Source: Ceratopteris richardii (lineage: Eukaryota; Streptophyta; Polypodiopsida; Polypodiales; Pteridaceae). From it: a stretch of DNA of 64,000 nucleotides. Below are positions 32,601 to 43,634 of the stretch, one piece after another. Under the pieces are notes generated by a model. The model was not told where the DNA came from and did not search any database. It saw only the letters and a program-made list of their open reading frames with translations. A program made the position numbers and the translations under genes. The first letter of the stretch is position 1. Each line of letters begins with the position of its first letter. Location of the stretch: assembly GCA_020310875.1 (NCBI GenBank), contig CM035406.1, forward strand, positions 228,250,012-228,314,011. The letters are read 5' to 3'.

Positions 32601-34640
32601 AGCTCTTGATCAAAGATGTACTGAGATAAAAGAGGGTAAAGACTTCAAGCCTTTGCTATCGCTTTTGAAGTGTCCCCAAAACGGAATGGATTGGGTCTTC
32701 ACTAAAACTGATATGAAGATCAAGCGGTGGAGATGTTATCTTTTTTGAACCTGACCGATAGGATTACGATTATCAACACCTCCCTAGTGCCCTCTTGGGG
32801 GCTATTCTTTTCTCTTCGAAGGGCAAAAGGCACAAATATAAGTGATATTTTTATTATGTAAAATCTTTCTCTAGACAAGGGACTTCAACAACAAAGAAAT
32901 TCCAATGATAAGTTGGAATATTTATTACATCTTGAGCACAGCAAATAAGCCGGCAGCAAAATGAATGACCAAATTTTCATCACATCATGATCCAACGACA
33001 ACCTACTCACTATCCTCTTCTAACCTAATGGCTCTGAGTTCATTTCCCCCTTTTGGAAGCTTAGAATGAAGCAAAAGCTAAGTGTTGATCCCTATTGAAT
33101 CTGCTCATTCAGCAGAACTTTTAGGAAAAGACACTAATCCAGTTGATGTACCAGCATGCTTTTCCAAGAAAAAGAGGTTCAAGCCAAGATAAATACGAAA
33201 CAGAGATCCCATTAGTTGTCACCGAGATGGAAAATCAAACTACAGAGCTTCAGCACTCTCTGGTTGAAAGAAAAAACTATGTTTTCCTTTGGCAAATCAT
33301 ACAAAACAGTGAAGGTCAATGTCTCCCTGGTGCAAAAGATGAAAGACAGGAGTATCCAGGCAATCTCTTCTCCAGCTCTGCAATCAGTACCATATGAAAG
33401 AATCTAAGCAGCATACTACAATCGGACAAGATCTCGTGGCACCAAGCACTTCTGGAAGAGACTGTGGGATACTCTGCATGCTGTAGGATGCTATTCATTA
33501 CAGGAACTGTTAGAAAAAATTAAAAGAGAGAATCCAGTCACTTTTAGTGATTACCTTTAGCTCACTCATTTTCCCTTATAGAAGGATTAAAAAGGCTGGT
33601 TCACCTCCTTTAAAGATTCCCAATTATTTGTTTTCCAAGAAATTGAGATGAAACTATTTTTTATCCCCCATACTAGGGACTAGGAGCTCCATTAACATCT
33701 TTTGCATTTCTCGCTCTATTCGCTTGTTCTGCCAATAACATTAATTGAAAGTCGTCTAGAAATAAAAGATTACATTGTGTTATTCTTATCATGTGAAGAC
33801 CAAACATATGGCAATACACGCTACTATTCATATGAGTTCTGTCAATGCCATATAGACAAGTTATAACATTGGCTCTATATTATTATATTTATATGGACAA
33901 GCAATAACCGTGGCAATGTAAATGCGTACTGCTCCAAACAGCGATAAAAAAAGGAGCTGGTGAAATGACTCATAAAAGGGAAAAGGTTTTCAATTGAAAC
34001 ACCTTTTAACACAGGCACGGTGCACTACAAAATTGTACACTCCAAAACCTCATGTCCACATTGTGATCCATCAGACAGGCCTCCAGGTGTGTACGTACAG
34101 GAAAAAGACCTCTGCAGCGCTCTGCTTCCATTTTTCAGCTGAGATATAAAGAGAAGCATTGCGATGAGAAATTTATGGAACAAGTACATTCACAGTCGCT
34201 AGCACAAGCAGACATTTCGTTCAGCTTTAAGTGTACTGCTCCCACCCGTAATCAAGAGCTCTTCACCTCAGAATTTTTATCTGCAGATCTTCAAAGCCTT
34301 ACTTTAGATGAACGGAGCTTTTTGTTCATGTTTAATGGGCCCAGAAGTATTTCAAAACTTGCAGCCTTCTTTAATACAGTCGCATAATCAACCAACAACA
34401 GTAAATAAGGGCTAACAATAACCTCTCATCCTTCGAAATGGATGGACACAATCTTTAAGGAAAATTCACAATGCCATAATGCACAAACTTTGAATATTGA
34501 TTTCCTTCAGTAACGGCAATGTCAGCATGTTAATATCAAAACAGATTATTCAATATACACGATGCAGACAAGGTGATAGTGTGCATCAATACTGGTGCCA
34601 TAGACTTTAAAGTCTGTAGACTTAAAATAATTGATTAAAG
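32601..34640. other. Host intergenic sequence, no gene recognised
   Basis: Only short frames occur. One at 34175-34387 (+) reads MEQVHSQSLAQADISFSFKC and SADLQSLTLDERSFLFMF; it has no known motif and is not supported as a gene. No LTR or RNA gene was seen. It lies 3' of the KCS gene. Confidence 0.45.
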
Positions 34641-34641
34641 G

Positions 34642-34923
34642 TCAAATCCGTGTGATACAAAAATAGATTCTTCGAGTAGGCATGGCTTCCTCATCAAGCA
34701 GTGCATCCCTGCTGTAGGTTCTTCGAGTAGACATGCCTTCCTCATCAAGCAGTGCATCCCTGCTACAGGTTCTTCGAGTAGACATGCCTTCCTCATCAAG
34801 CAGCGCATTTCTGCTATATGTTTGAACGTCTATACTGCCGGTTACTTGATATCCAGATGGAGGATTTGCATTTATTATTAATAACAAAAAGAAACTGCAT
34901 CCAACTCTATAAAAATGTTCCAT
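34642..34923 (-). CDS. Candidate small secreted repeat peptide (93 aa), unproven
   Basis: The ORF starts MEHFYRVGCSFFLLLIINAN, with hydrophobic residues about 9-19 resembling a signal peptide, followed by PPSGYQVTGSIDVQ. Residues 35-51, 52-68 and 69-85 are three tandem 17-aa repeats of the form T(Y/C)SR(D/N)ALLDEE(G/A)M(S/P)TRR. The protein ends IYFCITRI. The Arg-Arg at the end of each repeat is what a processed multi-peptide precursor would show. It lies about 340 bp downstream of KCS on the same strand, so it could instead be a minisatellite in the KCS 3' flank. I do not recognise a family. Confidence 0.35.
   Translation of the reverse strand: MEHFYRVGCSFFLLLIINANPPSGYQVTGSIDVQTYSRNALLDEEGMSTRRTCSRDALLDEEGMSTRRTYSRDALLDEEAMPTRRIYFCITRI
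34669..34821 (-). repeat. Tandem repeat, three units of 51 bp
   Basis: Three head-to-tail copies of a 51-bp unit contain GCAGTGCATCCCTGCT- and TTCTTCGAGTAGACATGCC-type blocks (plus strand). The units differ by a few substitutions and no length changes. Since 51 is divisible by three, the minus-strand frame stays open throughout. Confidence 0.93.
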
Positions 34924-35264
34924 AGCAACAGAACGGCGGATTCATGTATAATTATGACCTACAGAACGTGCTAATTGAACGTCAGGAATAATTTAGATAT
35001 TGGTAAAATGGTCAATTCTGTTTAATATAAAGACTCTTTCTGCATGCAGCCGTGATCGTTAACAAGATGACAGAAGTTTGTCTGTCCATTAATTATTCAT
35101 GGAAAAAAAAAAGAAACTACTTTCAACTTCATAGAAATTAGAAAAACAATCAATCTGAGTATAATTATGACTGACGGCAAACAGCTAAATTCACTACATG
35201 AAATGGCATGCCACTTGGCATGGGAAGAATCAAGAACAGCCCTAGTTAGACAAAAACTGCATTT
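34924..35264 (-). other. KCS 3' flank, probable 3' UTR
   Basis: This is AT-rich sequence after the KCS stop. A short perfect inverted repeat, ATGCCA then TGGCAT with a 2-nt loop, lies near 35203-35221. AATAATTAATGG on the minus strand near 35090 could act as a plant polyadenylation signal, but this is weak. Confidence 0.4.
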
Positions 35265-36836
35265 TTACAAGCTTCTCACATCAGGAATGACAACAGGATA
35301 CTGATCAATGCAATCAGACCATGGACTATCAGCTTCGGGTTTAAGAGAACGAAGAGCCCGCCATACAGCACTATTACACTTAAATCCGCTTCCAAATGCT
35401 ATTTGCCATACTCGATCACCTTTGTGCATTCTTCCCTTTGCCTCAGTATATGCCAATTCATACCATATTGAAGATGATGATGTATTACCAAATCGATGCA
35501 GTGTCATCCTGGAGGCCTCTACGTGCTGGGGCGACAGCTGCAAGTTTTTTTCCAATTCATCAATAACAGCCCTCCCACCTGCATGCACACAGAAATGCTC
35601 AAAGGCAAGTTTGAAATCCGGTATATATGGCTTCAGCTTCGCGTTCAACACTTTTTTCGCAACCAGAGTGGCAAAGAAAAGAAGTTGCTCTGAAAGAGGC
35701 AACACCAAGGGTCCCAGTGTTGTAATGTTTGCTTTCAAAGCATTCCCTGCTATTGCCATGAGATCTTTTGAAAGAGAAACTCCAAGCTCTCCTGTCTCAT
35801 CCTGCTCCTGATACACACAATAAAATGCTTTCTCATCTGCACCTTTGTGTGTCCGGACAGTATGCACGAGTTCATATTTCGCCCTCCTCCTCTCCTTTCC
35901 TTTGTTGGAAAGCAGGATCGCAGCACCTCCAACTCTAAACAAACAGTTAGGAATGAGCATAGACCTGCGATTTCCAAGATACCAGTTCTGAGTGATGTTC
36001 TCTGTGCTCACAACTACAGCATAGCTGTTCCCATGCACTTGCAAAAGGTCCTTAGCAAGGTCGATAGATATAACACCTGCACTGCACCCCATACCACCCA
36101 GATTGTAGCTTTGGACATTCCCCCTTAGCTTATATTTGTTCACAATCATAGCAGAGAGTGAGGGCGTAGGGTTGAAGAGGCTGCAATTCACAACGAGAAT
36201 GCCAACGTCCTTGGGTTTCACCTTGGTCTTTTCAAAAAGCTTGTCAAGAGCACCAAACATGACCTCCTCGGCCTCTGCTCGTGCGGCTGCCATTGTGGGC
36301 TGCAGTGGAAGATTATGCATTACTGGAGGCAAATAAGTCTGCTCTCCAAGGCCTGATCTCTCGAGGATCTTACGTTGAAATTCAAGGCTCTTGCTGTCAA
36401 ACGATCCCGATCTTTCAGAGTGGTCCATGAAGAGGGAGTAAGGAACCATGAGCTCCGCTGGAGGCTTGAAGCACGCATAGTCGACAAGATAAACAGAACG
36501 GGGCCTGGACATAATGTATACCGTCCCAATAAAGACGAGCACGGTAGAGCAGAGGAGAACACTAACCAGATTATACTGAAGGTGGGTCCAGAGATGGAGG
36601 AGATCTTGGAGGTCCAATCTCCATGCTTCTAGAAGAATGGCCACCATAAGAGGAACCAGTAATAGCTTTAGAAGATGCGTAATGAGGTAGTGATATCCTA
36701 GCTTCACGTACTTCAGATTGACGCTCTGTAAGAAATCTGGAAGTCTTCTGCTGCTCGTATGTATCTGCACGAAGAATCTTCCATCACCATCTTCACGCCT
36801 GGATGCGTTAGATGTCCCATTTACCTTTGCTTCCAT
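35265..36836 (-). CDS. KCS: 3-ketoacyl-CoA synthase (very-long-chain fatty acid elongase), 523 aa
   Basis: KCS condenses malonyl-CoA with a long-chain acyl-CoA in the ER membrane. It is the first and chain-length-setting step of very-long-chain fatty acid elongation for waxes, cutin/suberin and lipids. The frame is complete and uninterrupted, close to the usual 490-530 aa. Two membrane segments are visible (about 50-72 and 88-108), then the FAE1/chalcone-synthase-like fold. The catalytic Cys is C251 in [10 protein letters not shown]. The conserved His are H330 (VRTHKGAD), H414 and H418 ([10 protein letters not shown]) and H447, and the Asn is N451 ([11 protein letters not shown]), matching the known Cys-His-Asn set with family spacing. 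[11 protein letters not shown] is the family's N-terminal signature. The first Met precedes the membrane segments and fits the family. The exact paralogue class cannot be told. Confidence 0.97.
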   Translation of the reverse strand: MEAKVNGTSNASRREDGDGRFFVQIHTSSRRLPDFLQSVNLKYVKLGYHYLITHLLKLLLVPLMVAILLEAWRLDLQDLLHLWTHLQYNLVSVLLCSTVLVFIGTVYIMSRPRSVYLVDYACFKPPAELMVPYSLFMDHSERSGSFDSKSLEFQRKILERSGLGEQTYLPPVMHNLPLQPTMAAARAEAEEVMFGALDKLFEKTKVKPKDVGILVVNCSLFNPTPSLSAMIVNKYKLRGNVQSYNLGGMGCSAGVISIDLAKDLLQVHGNSYAVVVSTENITQNWYLGNRRSMLIPNCLFRVGGAAILLSNKGKERRRAKYELVHTVRTHKGADEKAFYCVYQEQDETGELGVSLSKDLMAIAGNALKANITTLGPLVLPLSEQLLFFATLVAKKVLNAKLKPYIPDFKLAFEHFCVHAGGRAVIDELEKNLQLSPQHVEASRMTLHRFGNTSSSSIWYELAYTEAKGRMHKGDRVWQIAFGSGFKCNSAVWRALRSLKPEADSPWSDCIDQYPVVIPDVRSL

Positions 36837-36849
36837 GTTCCTTCTCTAA

Positions 36850-36942
36850 CTGCGAAAGAACGAAGAGGATGGAGAAAACAGAATTAGACAAGCTGATAAA
36901 GAGCTCATAAACAGTAATGCAGGATCCGCCGGATCTACTCAC
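36850..36942 (-). other. Probable 5' UTR intron of KCS (about 93 bp)
   Basis: On the minus strand CTCAAGTGAGTAGATCC gives a strong GTGAGT donor at 36942. CATCCTCTTCGTTCTTTCGC followed by AG gives a pyrimidine-rich acceptor at 36850, only 13 bp before the ATG. Leader introns are common in plant genes. This is inferred from splice signals only. Confidence 0.55.
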
Positions 36943-37680
36943 TTGAGGTACCAAGCCGGAACAGGAGTTTCAGAAGTAAAAACAGGTAAACGGTGCAGAA
37001 AACCCTAAGCACTAACACAGACCTGCATCTGAAGAATCAAGAGTCAAGATCAGAGGTGCACGAGCACGAACAAAGAAAATGCAGGTTCACAAAGATCCAC
37101 ATACCCAGGCAATGAACGCAGAGATGCAGCAGAGACCCCTGCGGGAACGCAAGCGTGCCCAGGCTCACGCTTGCGCCCGCGAACAAACCAGCGGATTAGG
37201 AAACTGGCCTGATGTTCGGAAGAGCGAGGCTAAAGTGCAAAAGAGCGAACGGCCAAGGAGCCTATAAGGCAGGCGCCTCACCTCTGAAAATGTGCAATTC
37301 ACAGCCAAAAGGTCCACAGAACTCACATCAGTGCATGCGCTTGTGGAGACGCCGGGGATGGAGGCATTGGAGGGTGTTTGTTCGCGTTGGTCTGGCGCAG
37401 TCGCAGCCTTGAGAGGCGCGATCCGCGAGAAGCCCGCATGTGAAGAGCCCGCCGCGAAGCAAGTACATGGAATCCTGTGCATGTCTCTGGAAAGAGAGTG
37501 GTAATCTATTTGTACATCGAGGACGTGCAGACGAGGTGCCGGCGGATGTGCCCGCCCAAAGCCATCGTTGTCGTTGCCCCGAAATTGCCAACCATTGACG
37601 AGCTGTCTCTGTCCCTTCTTTGGATCTCAACTTTTCACTCGCATTGTGGATGGAGGAAAGGCCTCAGAACATGAAATTTA
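36943..37680 (-). promoter_or_regulatory. GC-rich leader and promoter region of KCS
   Basis: This is a locally GC-rich island in an AT-rich window, directly upstream of KCS on the minus strand. Frames are open on both strands here because of base composition, and none shows a protein motif. No canonical TATA box is clear; CCTTATAGG near 37260 is a weak candidate. The start of transcription cannot be fixed. Confidence 0.4.
37029..37104 (-). other. Possible second leader intron of KCS
   Basis: CCTGGGTATGTGG (donor GTATGT, at 37104) and TGATTCTTCAG (acceptor, at 37029) on the minus strand would define a 76-bp intron. The signals are reasonable but less convincing than those of the proximal intron. 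Confidence 0.3.
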
Positions 37681-37992
37681 AGGGGCGGGTCACATAGGGT
37701 GAAAGATGGCCATGCATCCCCACTTTGGTCCCACATCCAGCACACAAACTGCAACATCGAGTTAAGGGTGGGTCACACGGGATGGCGACTTGCACTAGGT
37801 TGGTTTGAGAGAGTCTAAGAGGGAGGCTTGCTCTTCCCAATTGTTAATCTATTGGAGGGATGAACATGCATTCATCACTCCCCAAGTAAGACTTGGTCTT
37901 ATGTGATTTCCAACCTTGAAAATCTTACTCAATGTCTTTTCTTTCCATGATCTTGCCATGACAATGTACAGAATGAAACCTCTATTATGCTC

Positions 37993-38055
37993 TTTCCATG
38001 TTGACTTTTGAGTTTATTACATCTTTCCACGTTGACTTTTGAGCTTACTACACTC
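37993..38055. repeat. Tandem duplication of about 31-35 bp with TTGAC motifs
   Basis: CTTTCCATGTTGACTTTTGA and CTTTCCACGTTGACTTTTGA follow each other. Each holds a TTGACTTT block similar to a WRKY W-box core. Confidence 0.7.
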
Positions 38056-38570
38056 CCCAAGAACACAAACTAGGGGTGGAAATTTCTATTGCACTCATCA
38101 TGTGTCTATCCACTTCCAAGGGTGGAAATTCCACTCTAAGAGTAAGAGATAGAGCATGGAAACGTATTTCAAGGATATCTACATTGTGTGACCAACAAGT
38201 TGGTGTAATGCACGTGGTTCCATGTGGAAAGAGCCTAGGTTATCACCTATATGAGCATGAGTAGCATTGACAAAACGAACTTTGAAGAGGAAAAGAAAGA
38301 TTTGATGGTTGTTCCCAATTTCCATGTGCATGTATAGTTGGCATCACATGCCTTGCCTAAAAGCCAAAAAGAGTCATCATGAAAGGTTTACTTTGTATAC
38401 ATTTTTTAACCAACTCTACACGTTTGAAGTGGAGGAGGGATTGAATGCTCGGTCAACCATTTTACTAAAAGCTCTACCAAGATTAGTCAAGAAGATGATA
38501 ATATTAGATTACATGTAACGCTTGCCTTCCAACCACACAACCCCCAAAGTAGATCCCTCTATCTTGTCCA

Positions 38571-38680
38571 GATAACCTCCACATGTTCCTTGCATGGGTA
38601 TCAATTAGCATTCATGTGTATCTTGATAACCTCCACATGTTCCTTGCATGGGTATCAACTTGCACTCATGTGAGAGTCCA
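38571..38680. repeat. Tandem duplication of 54 bp
   Basis: GATAACCTCCACATGTTCCT starts at 38571 and again at 38625. The two units remain alike through GCATGGGTATCAA and CATTCATGTG/CACTCATGTG. Confidence 0.9.
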
Positions 38681-40154
38681 ATTCACATGGTTGGTTAGAA
38701 GTTGTTTCATCCCTCTCTCATACATTTCCTTCCCTTTAAGTACACTTTTGTCCTCAAATATACTCATTGGAAGGTAGAAGTAGATAAAGAATCATAATGG
38801 TCACTCCCACAAAACCCATGCACACTTTCCTATGGTCACCTTGGTGTGGTGTTTCCTCCTATCCTTTCCCGTAAGGAGACTCTTGGGAAGGTATGGAAAA
38901 TTTGGAAAACTGTTTCTAGAGAATGTTCAATGGCTCTCATATAACATCGTCATATGAACTATCCTTCTAATTCACTAATCACACTTTATATAGATGAGTT
39001 CTATTCATTCAAGTGTATAATATTCTCTCTAGCTCATGTTGAATAAATGGAACAAATATCAATTCTATAATCTCACTATTTATTGATGCATGGAGCAAGC
39101 CTAAGTGCTTTTCCTTATGCATTAGGACTTCACAAGAAATTGAGGATCAAAGCTCACACACATGTTTGTATAAAGTGACTCACTTCTAAGGTTAATGTCT
39201 GATATTACTTTTGACAAAAGTAAATAGGTTATTGGAGAGAGTCTTGTGGACACATTGGGAAGAAAATTCCATGATCTCATTTGAATTCAAAATTCAAATC
39301 AACTCTTAGAAGTATGGAACACTTTTAAGAAGATAGTCAAGAGCAAAAAGCGTATTTATACATTGGTCTCTTAGTCGCAAGTAAGAGGGTTGCTTATCAC
39401 ACTCATTTGAGTGGCTAATGTACTTTCCTTGATTCTTGTAGAGTCCTCTACTCTGTCATTGTATCATATCTCAGCTAGCAATAAATTTAGAACACATTTT
39501 AATAGTTACATTCGTCTCTACCTACTATTTTAGCACATTGAGTGAAGTTTGTAATCTTGTTTGAGTCATTGCTCTATGTATATGATCCCATTATCTAATC
39601 TATTGATTGGAATATGAAGATAGGACTCTTTTGAGCATGCTTATAAAGTTCTATAGTCATTTGAGTTGTACATCATGAGTTTTGAACAAATCAAGGTGAC
39701 TGTGTATGTGCATCTTCATTATGCATTTTGCTCTCAGTATAGTCTTTCTACATTCATAAAATAACTTGGTGTAGATCACTTAAAACTTCATTTTAAAGTG
39801 TGCAAAAGTCCTTGCTTCAATTTCAACCAGGATGTGAGCTCGGAGTAAAACTTTGAGAACCTTCTTCCATAAATAGAAGACTTTCTCAAGTTGGTGTACA
39901 CAGAACTTATATGTTTTGACATATAGTTTTGAGAATGATATTTCAAAGTACTATGGTGATATAATTGCATATATTGGAATCTTAAACCGTCTATTAAAGC
40001 TCTCTAGAGTTATTTAGGCTAGTCTAGAGTAGGTTTTTGTTAGGGCCATCTCATCTCTGTACACTGGCCACCACTCTTCACTCGTTGTATCAAAGCATAG
40101 TCATACACTTGATAGTATGGGTGATGGATTTCCCTAATTTTTTGGTCTCTAAGG

Positions 40155-41640
40155 ATGATGGCTTACTTGCAAGGGAGAAACTTGTATGGATACATCTCAA
40201 GAGATGAATTGATGCATGTACTCAGAAAGAAAGGTCACCCAACTCAGGAAGAGCAAGAAAATTTGAACACATGGTGTGCAAAGGATGCTTTGGCAAGGTC
40301 ATATATTCTAAAATCTATCTCTGATTTCGTACTTCCTCATATTAGGAATTCTAAGAGATCTCAAGAGACTTGGAATGCTTTGGAACCATTCTTCTCCTTG
40401 AGTACCAAAGCTAGTATAAACCAATCGTGGATGGAGTTCACAACACTCAAGAAGATGCCCAAGCAAAGTGTGAGTGATTTTTTCAACAAGATGAAGGATA
40501 TTGCAGACCAACTTGGGAGAATTGGAGAAATCATTGATGAAGAGAAAATTGTGAGGCAAGTCATCAATTGAATCAAGGCTGATGACAAATGGGACCTTTC
40601 ACCACTGGCATGGACTTATACATGGATATGCAAGTACCAGACTTCAGCGCTCTCATGGAACAACTTTTCACTCATGAGTCCAAACTAATGAAGAATGGTG
40701 AGAACTAGAAAGGTAACCAATCATATACCCTTTACCCAGATAAAAGAAAGGCAAAGAGAATAAAGGAAAAATTAGAAAGTCTAATGATGAAGGAAGCACC
40801 TCCCAAGCTAACTTTGTAGGTAGAGGTAGAAGCTCAAGAGGAAGAGGCAGAGGAGGTAGACAAGGTAGGGGAAGATCTCAAAGCTCATCACCCTATGCCA
40901 TAACTGGCCTATCAAATCACATAACAAAGAATTGCTTCAAGAACCCAAGAAATTAGAGATGAAGAGGATCTGACAGAGGTGGTTATGGAGCTTCTAGAGG
41001 TAGATACAACAATTCATATGGATACAACAGCTATCAAGGAGGATATAAAGGAAGAAGAGAATACAAAAATTACATAGATTATCAAGGTCAATAGGATTCA
41101 CTTCTACTTCTAAATATGACAATGAAGGAAGGTAATTTTGTTGAGCATGTGTTCTACATTGATAATGGATGCTCAAACTTGTAGCAAGGAATGTAGCCTT
41201 GCTCTCAGACTTAGATCTAAAGAATAAGCATGAGGTCCACATAGGTGATGATACAAGGCACCCTGTGGAGAAGATAGGGGATGTGAAGACTTCCAATGGT
41301 AATATGAATCTTTTGAGAACAATACCAAGTATTACAAAAAAACCAAACAAGTGTAGGTCAGTTTGCAGAGAAAATTTTGCATGTGAGATTCGGCAAGCAT
41401 GGAGCCTATGTAGAGGATCCATATCAAGGCTTCATGAGGATAGCAAGGGAGAAAAATCAAGTAAATTGTTCATATTTTAACTCAAAGACACCAAGAACAT
41501 TGCTATTACATGGAGATCTTCTAGAGCTTGTCCACACAAAAGTTTGGAGACCAAGAAAAGAACCATCCATCTTAGGTTCAAGGTATAATGTGTCATTTAT
41601 AGATGATTGTAGTAGATGGACTATTCTTTAATTTACAAAG
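40155..41640 (+). mobile_element. Ty1/copia fragment R: gag, protease region and integrase start (fossil)
   Basis: The first segment (40155-40571) is a copia gag core with WCAKDALARSYILKSISDFV, SQETWNALEPFFS and LKKMPKQSVSDFFNKMKDIA. It is followed by a Gly/Arg-rich tract near 40830-41060 where the zinc knuckle is expected. Then come remains of the protease and pre-integrase, and an integrase start with LLELVHTKVW and NVSFIDDCSRWT. The fragment stops where the LTR of element J begins. No RT is present. Several breaks are visible, and it is old. Confidence 0.78.
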
Positions 41641-41645
41641 CATAA

Positions 41646-42179
41646 TGTCAAACTAGTACTGGGATAGACTGCTACTGGGTTCTTGGGATGGTCATGGGCC
41701 TATATTACAGAGGCCATATATTTATTTTCCCAATTCAAACATTCATTGCACTGTGTTCTACATTACCTTACACTGACTATTCCAATAGACTTTAACTACT
41801 AAATTCATCAACAAGTTACTCCACGTTAACGAAGTGTTCGCTGCAACGAAATACATAGATTCCCTTACTGATGATTAATGCACCACCACAATTAACGTAT
41901 ACTTCACCAATGAATGCAGAACATAGACAAGATCACCACATTAACTTAGTACCCAAAACAGTAAGATAGCAGTACCACCATATGAATAAATTGCACTGGA
42001 ACCAATCCGTAGGCACACCGCCCATACCCATAGTCCGGCGTGTTCTCTCTACCTCTTGCTTTCACATGCTCTTTCATTATCAAAGGGTTACAACTATTAT
42101 GCTACATCCTTTTGATGCGCATCCTTTCCAATTACATTTTCCAATAATGATAATTACATTCTGTTCTGGGCGCATAACA
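41646..42179 (-). repeat. LTR of element J (about 534 bp)
   Basis: The ends on the plus strand are TGTCAAACTAGTAC and GCATAACA. Read on the minus strand they are TGTTATGCGCCC and TTTGACA, also TG...CA. The minus orientation is preferred because CACCGTGGGTGCCAG-TGTTA resembles the GGTGGTGGGCAAC-TGTTG junction of element M, and because the neighbouring coding remnants are on the minus strand. It would then be a 3' LTR. Confidence 0.5.
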
Positions 42180-42204
42180 CTGGCACCCACGGTGGACTCG
42201 AACC

Positions 42205-43600
42205 AAGAATTGATGAATTACAAAAAAGAGCTAAGCATCATCAATGATGCCCTGAATATACATAGCACGGGCTAATTTAAATGTACGGGATATCTCTGTT
42301 TCAAGGGCTCTAACATCTCTTGCAGAACATGCGGTTCTACCAAATGAGCATCAGTACACACCGAGCTAGAAGCAATGGCTTGGGAAAGCAAAGTTTCACT
42401 CTGAGTCTGCAAAAAAGCTTCTTGTAAATAAAAGTCGTTGGCCACAATTGGCATCTCTGTGTAACTTGGCATCAACAATTTTTGCATCAATGTGAGACAG
42501 ACGATCCTGTTGAATACCAAGTTGCTTTTGTCTTCGATCCAACTCTTACTGTTGAAACTGCATTGTCTAGAAAAAATCCTGGAGTTCCTTTTGTATGGAC
42601 TCAATTTCTTTCTTTAACTTATCTGTATGTATAATCTCCTCATCCAATACTTAACCTTTGTGAAACAATTCTTCTATAACTTTCTTCAGCTCTGCTTCAC
42701 CTTGTAGCACTTTGACAAACAATACCTGATAGGCTTGTTCAACAGTTATGAATTTGGTGCGAGTGTTGTCTAACTCACAACCGTTTGCTTTCATGGCATC
42801 ATCTTTATTCATCACTGCATGTTTGAGCAGGGCAATCTCCGCATCTCGGGCTACCAAAAATTGAAGGGCGGAACATTCTGGTTCGGGTTGGTAGAGGATG
42901 GTGAACTCGTTGGAGGAGTGTCGAGGAAATAAATGCTTCATTGTTGCCATTGGCAGCAGAGGAACCTCAATACGTCCATCTTGGATTGAGGGCAACTACT
43001 AAAAATTGAAGGGCGGAACATTTTGGTTCGGGTTGGCAGAGGATGGTGAACTCGTTGGAGGAGTGTCGAGGAAATAAATGCTTCATCGTTGCCAATGGCA
43101 GCAGAGGAACCTCAATACGTCCGTCTTGGGGAAGATGGAACCTTTTGACTACAGTGTTGAGAGTAACGACTGTGCGTGGATTCAGACAAGCAAGAGGTTA
43201 GCAGGTTTTCGTCTGGGGGGTATCGGCAATGGCCGTAATCACTTGGGCGAAATAGGGATGACATGTGACCAAATGCCAAGGCAACTCTGCGAACACCAGT
43301 AACCCGCGAGGACGAAGGAAATCACTCAGGTCAAAGGAGAGACTGACATGGAAGGTGGTGATATTGGCAAGAGCTTCCATGGCGGAGGAGCGTAAGTCGA
43401 ATACACAACAATAGTACACAGAATACACAGAGCACATGAATGCAATAACAAAAAAGAGGATGAGGACACTGGTTAAGTAAAAAAACGCAGAGTGAAACTG
43501 CGGGTACAAAATGCAATCATCACTAGTGGAGGGAAACATGCATGCATGATGACAACATAAGCGCATTAAGAAATTCCCAATCACGGAGAGCGACGGTTAA
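42205..43600 (-). pseudogene. Element J interior with unrecognised coiled-coil-like coding remnant
   Basis: Open minus-strand segments cover 42651-42995, 42272-42604 and 43198-43390. One is rich in heptad-like residues (FLVARDAEIALLKHAVMNKD, QAYQVLFVKVLQGEAELKKV), suggesting a coiled coil. Another reads LSFDLSDFLRPRGLLVFAEL and HPYFAQVITAIA. The family is not recognised. The position next to LTR J suggests coding content of that element, perhaps gag-like or accessory. A captured host gene is an alternative. It has several breaks. Confidence 0.4.
42851..43129. repeat. Direct tandem duplication, unit 145 bp
   Basis: AAAAATTGAAGGGCGGAACA and the following 130 bp occur starting at 42851 and again at 42996. 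The two units differ at only a few positions, so the duplication is fairly recent. Confidence 0.92.
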
Positions 43601-43634
43601 TCATGGATAAATAATCAAAATGGGAAGATTACGG

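Larger units (their letters stand above)
37681..40100. other. Host intergenic sequence, no gene recognised
   Basis: This is AT-rich sequence upstream of KCS with only short frames. Two small tandem duplications (37993-38055 and 38571-38680) are the only structure seen. Confidence 0.5.

Noticed and set aside
37165-37504. Overlapping open frames on both strands upstream of KCS (for example 37165-37482 minus, 37292-37504 plus)
   Set aside because: The region is GC-rich, which leaves several frames open by chance. No domain or conserved motif is visible, and the position fits the KCS promoter and leader.
42181-42204. Long primer-binding-site-like sequence TGGCACCCACGGTGGACTCG after LTR J on the plus strand
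   Set aside because: It would make J a plus-strand element, but the neighbouring coding remnants are on the minus strand. The same bases read in reverse resemble the polypurine junction of element M. The complementary tRNA arm does not fold properly. Orientation is left open, with minus preferred.
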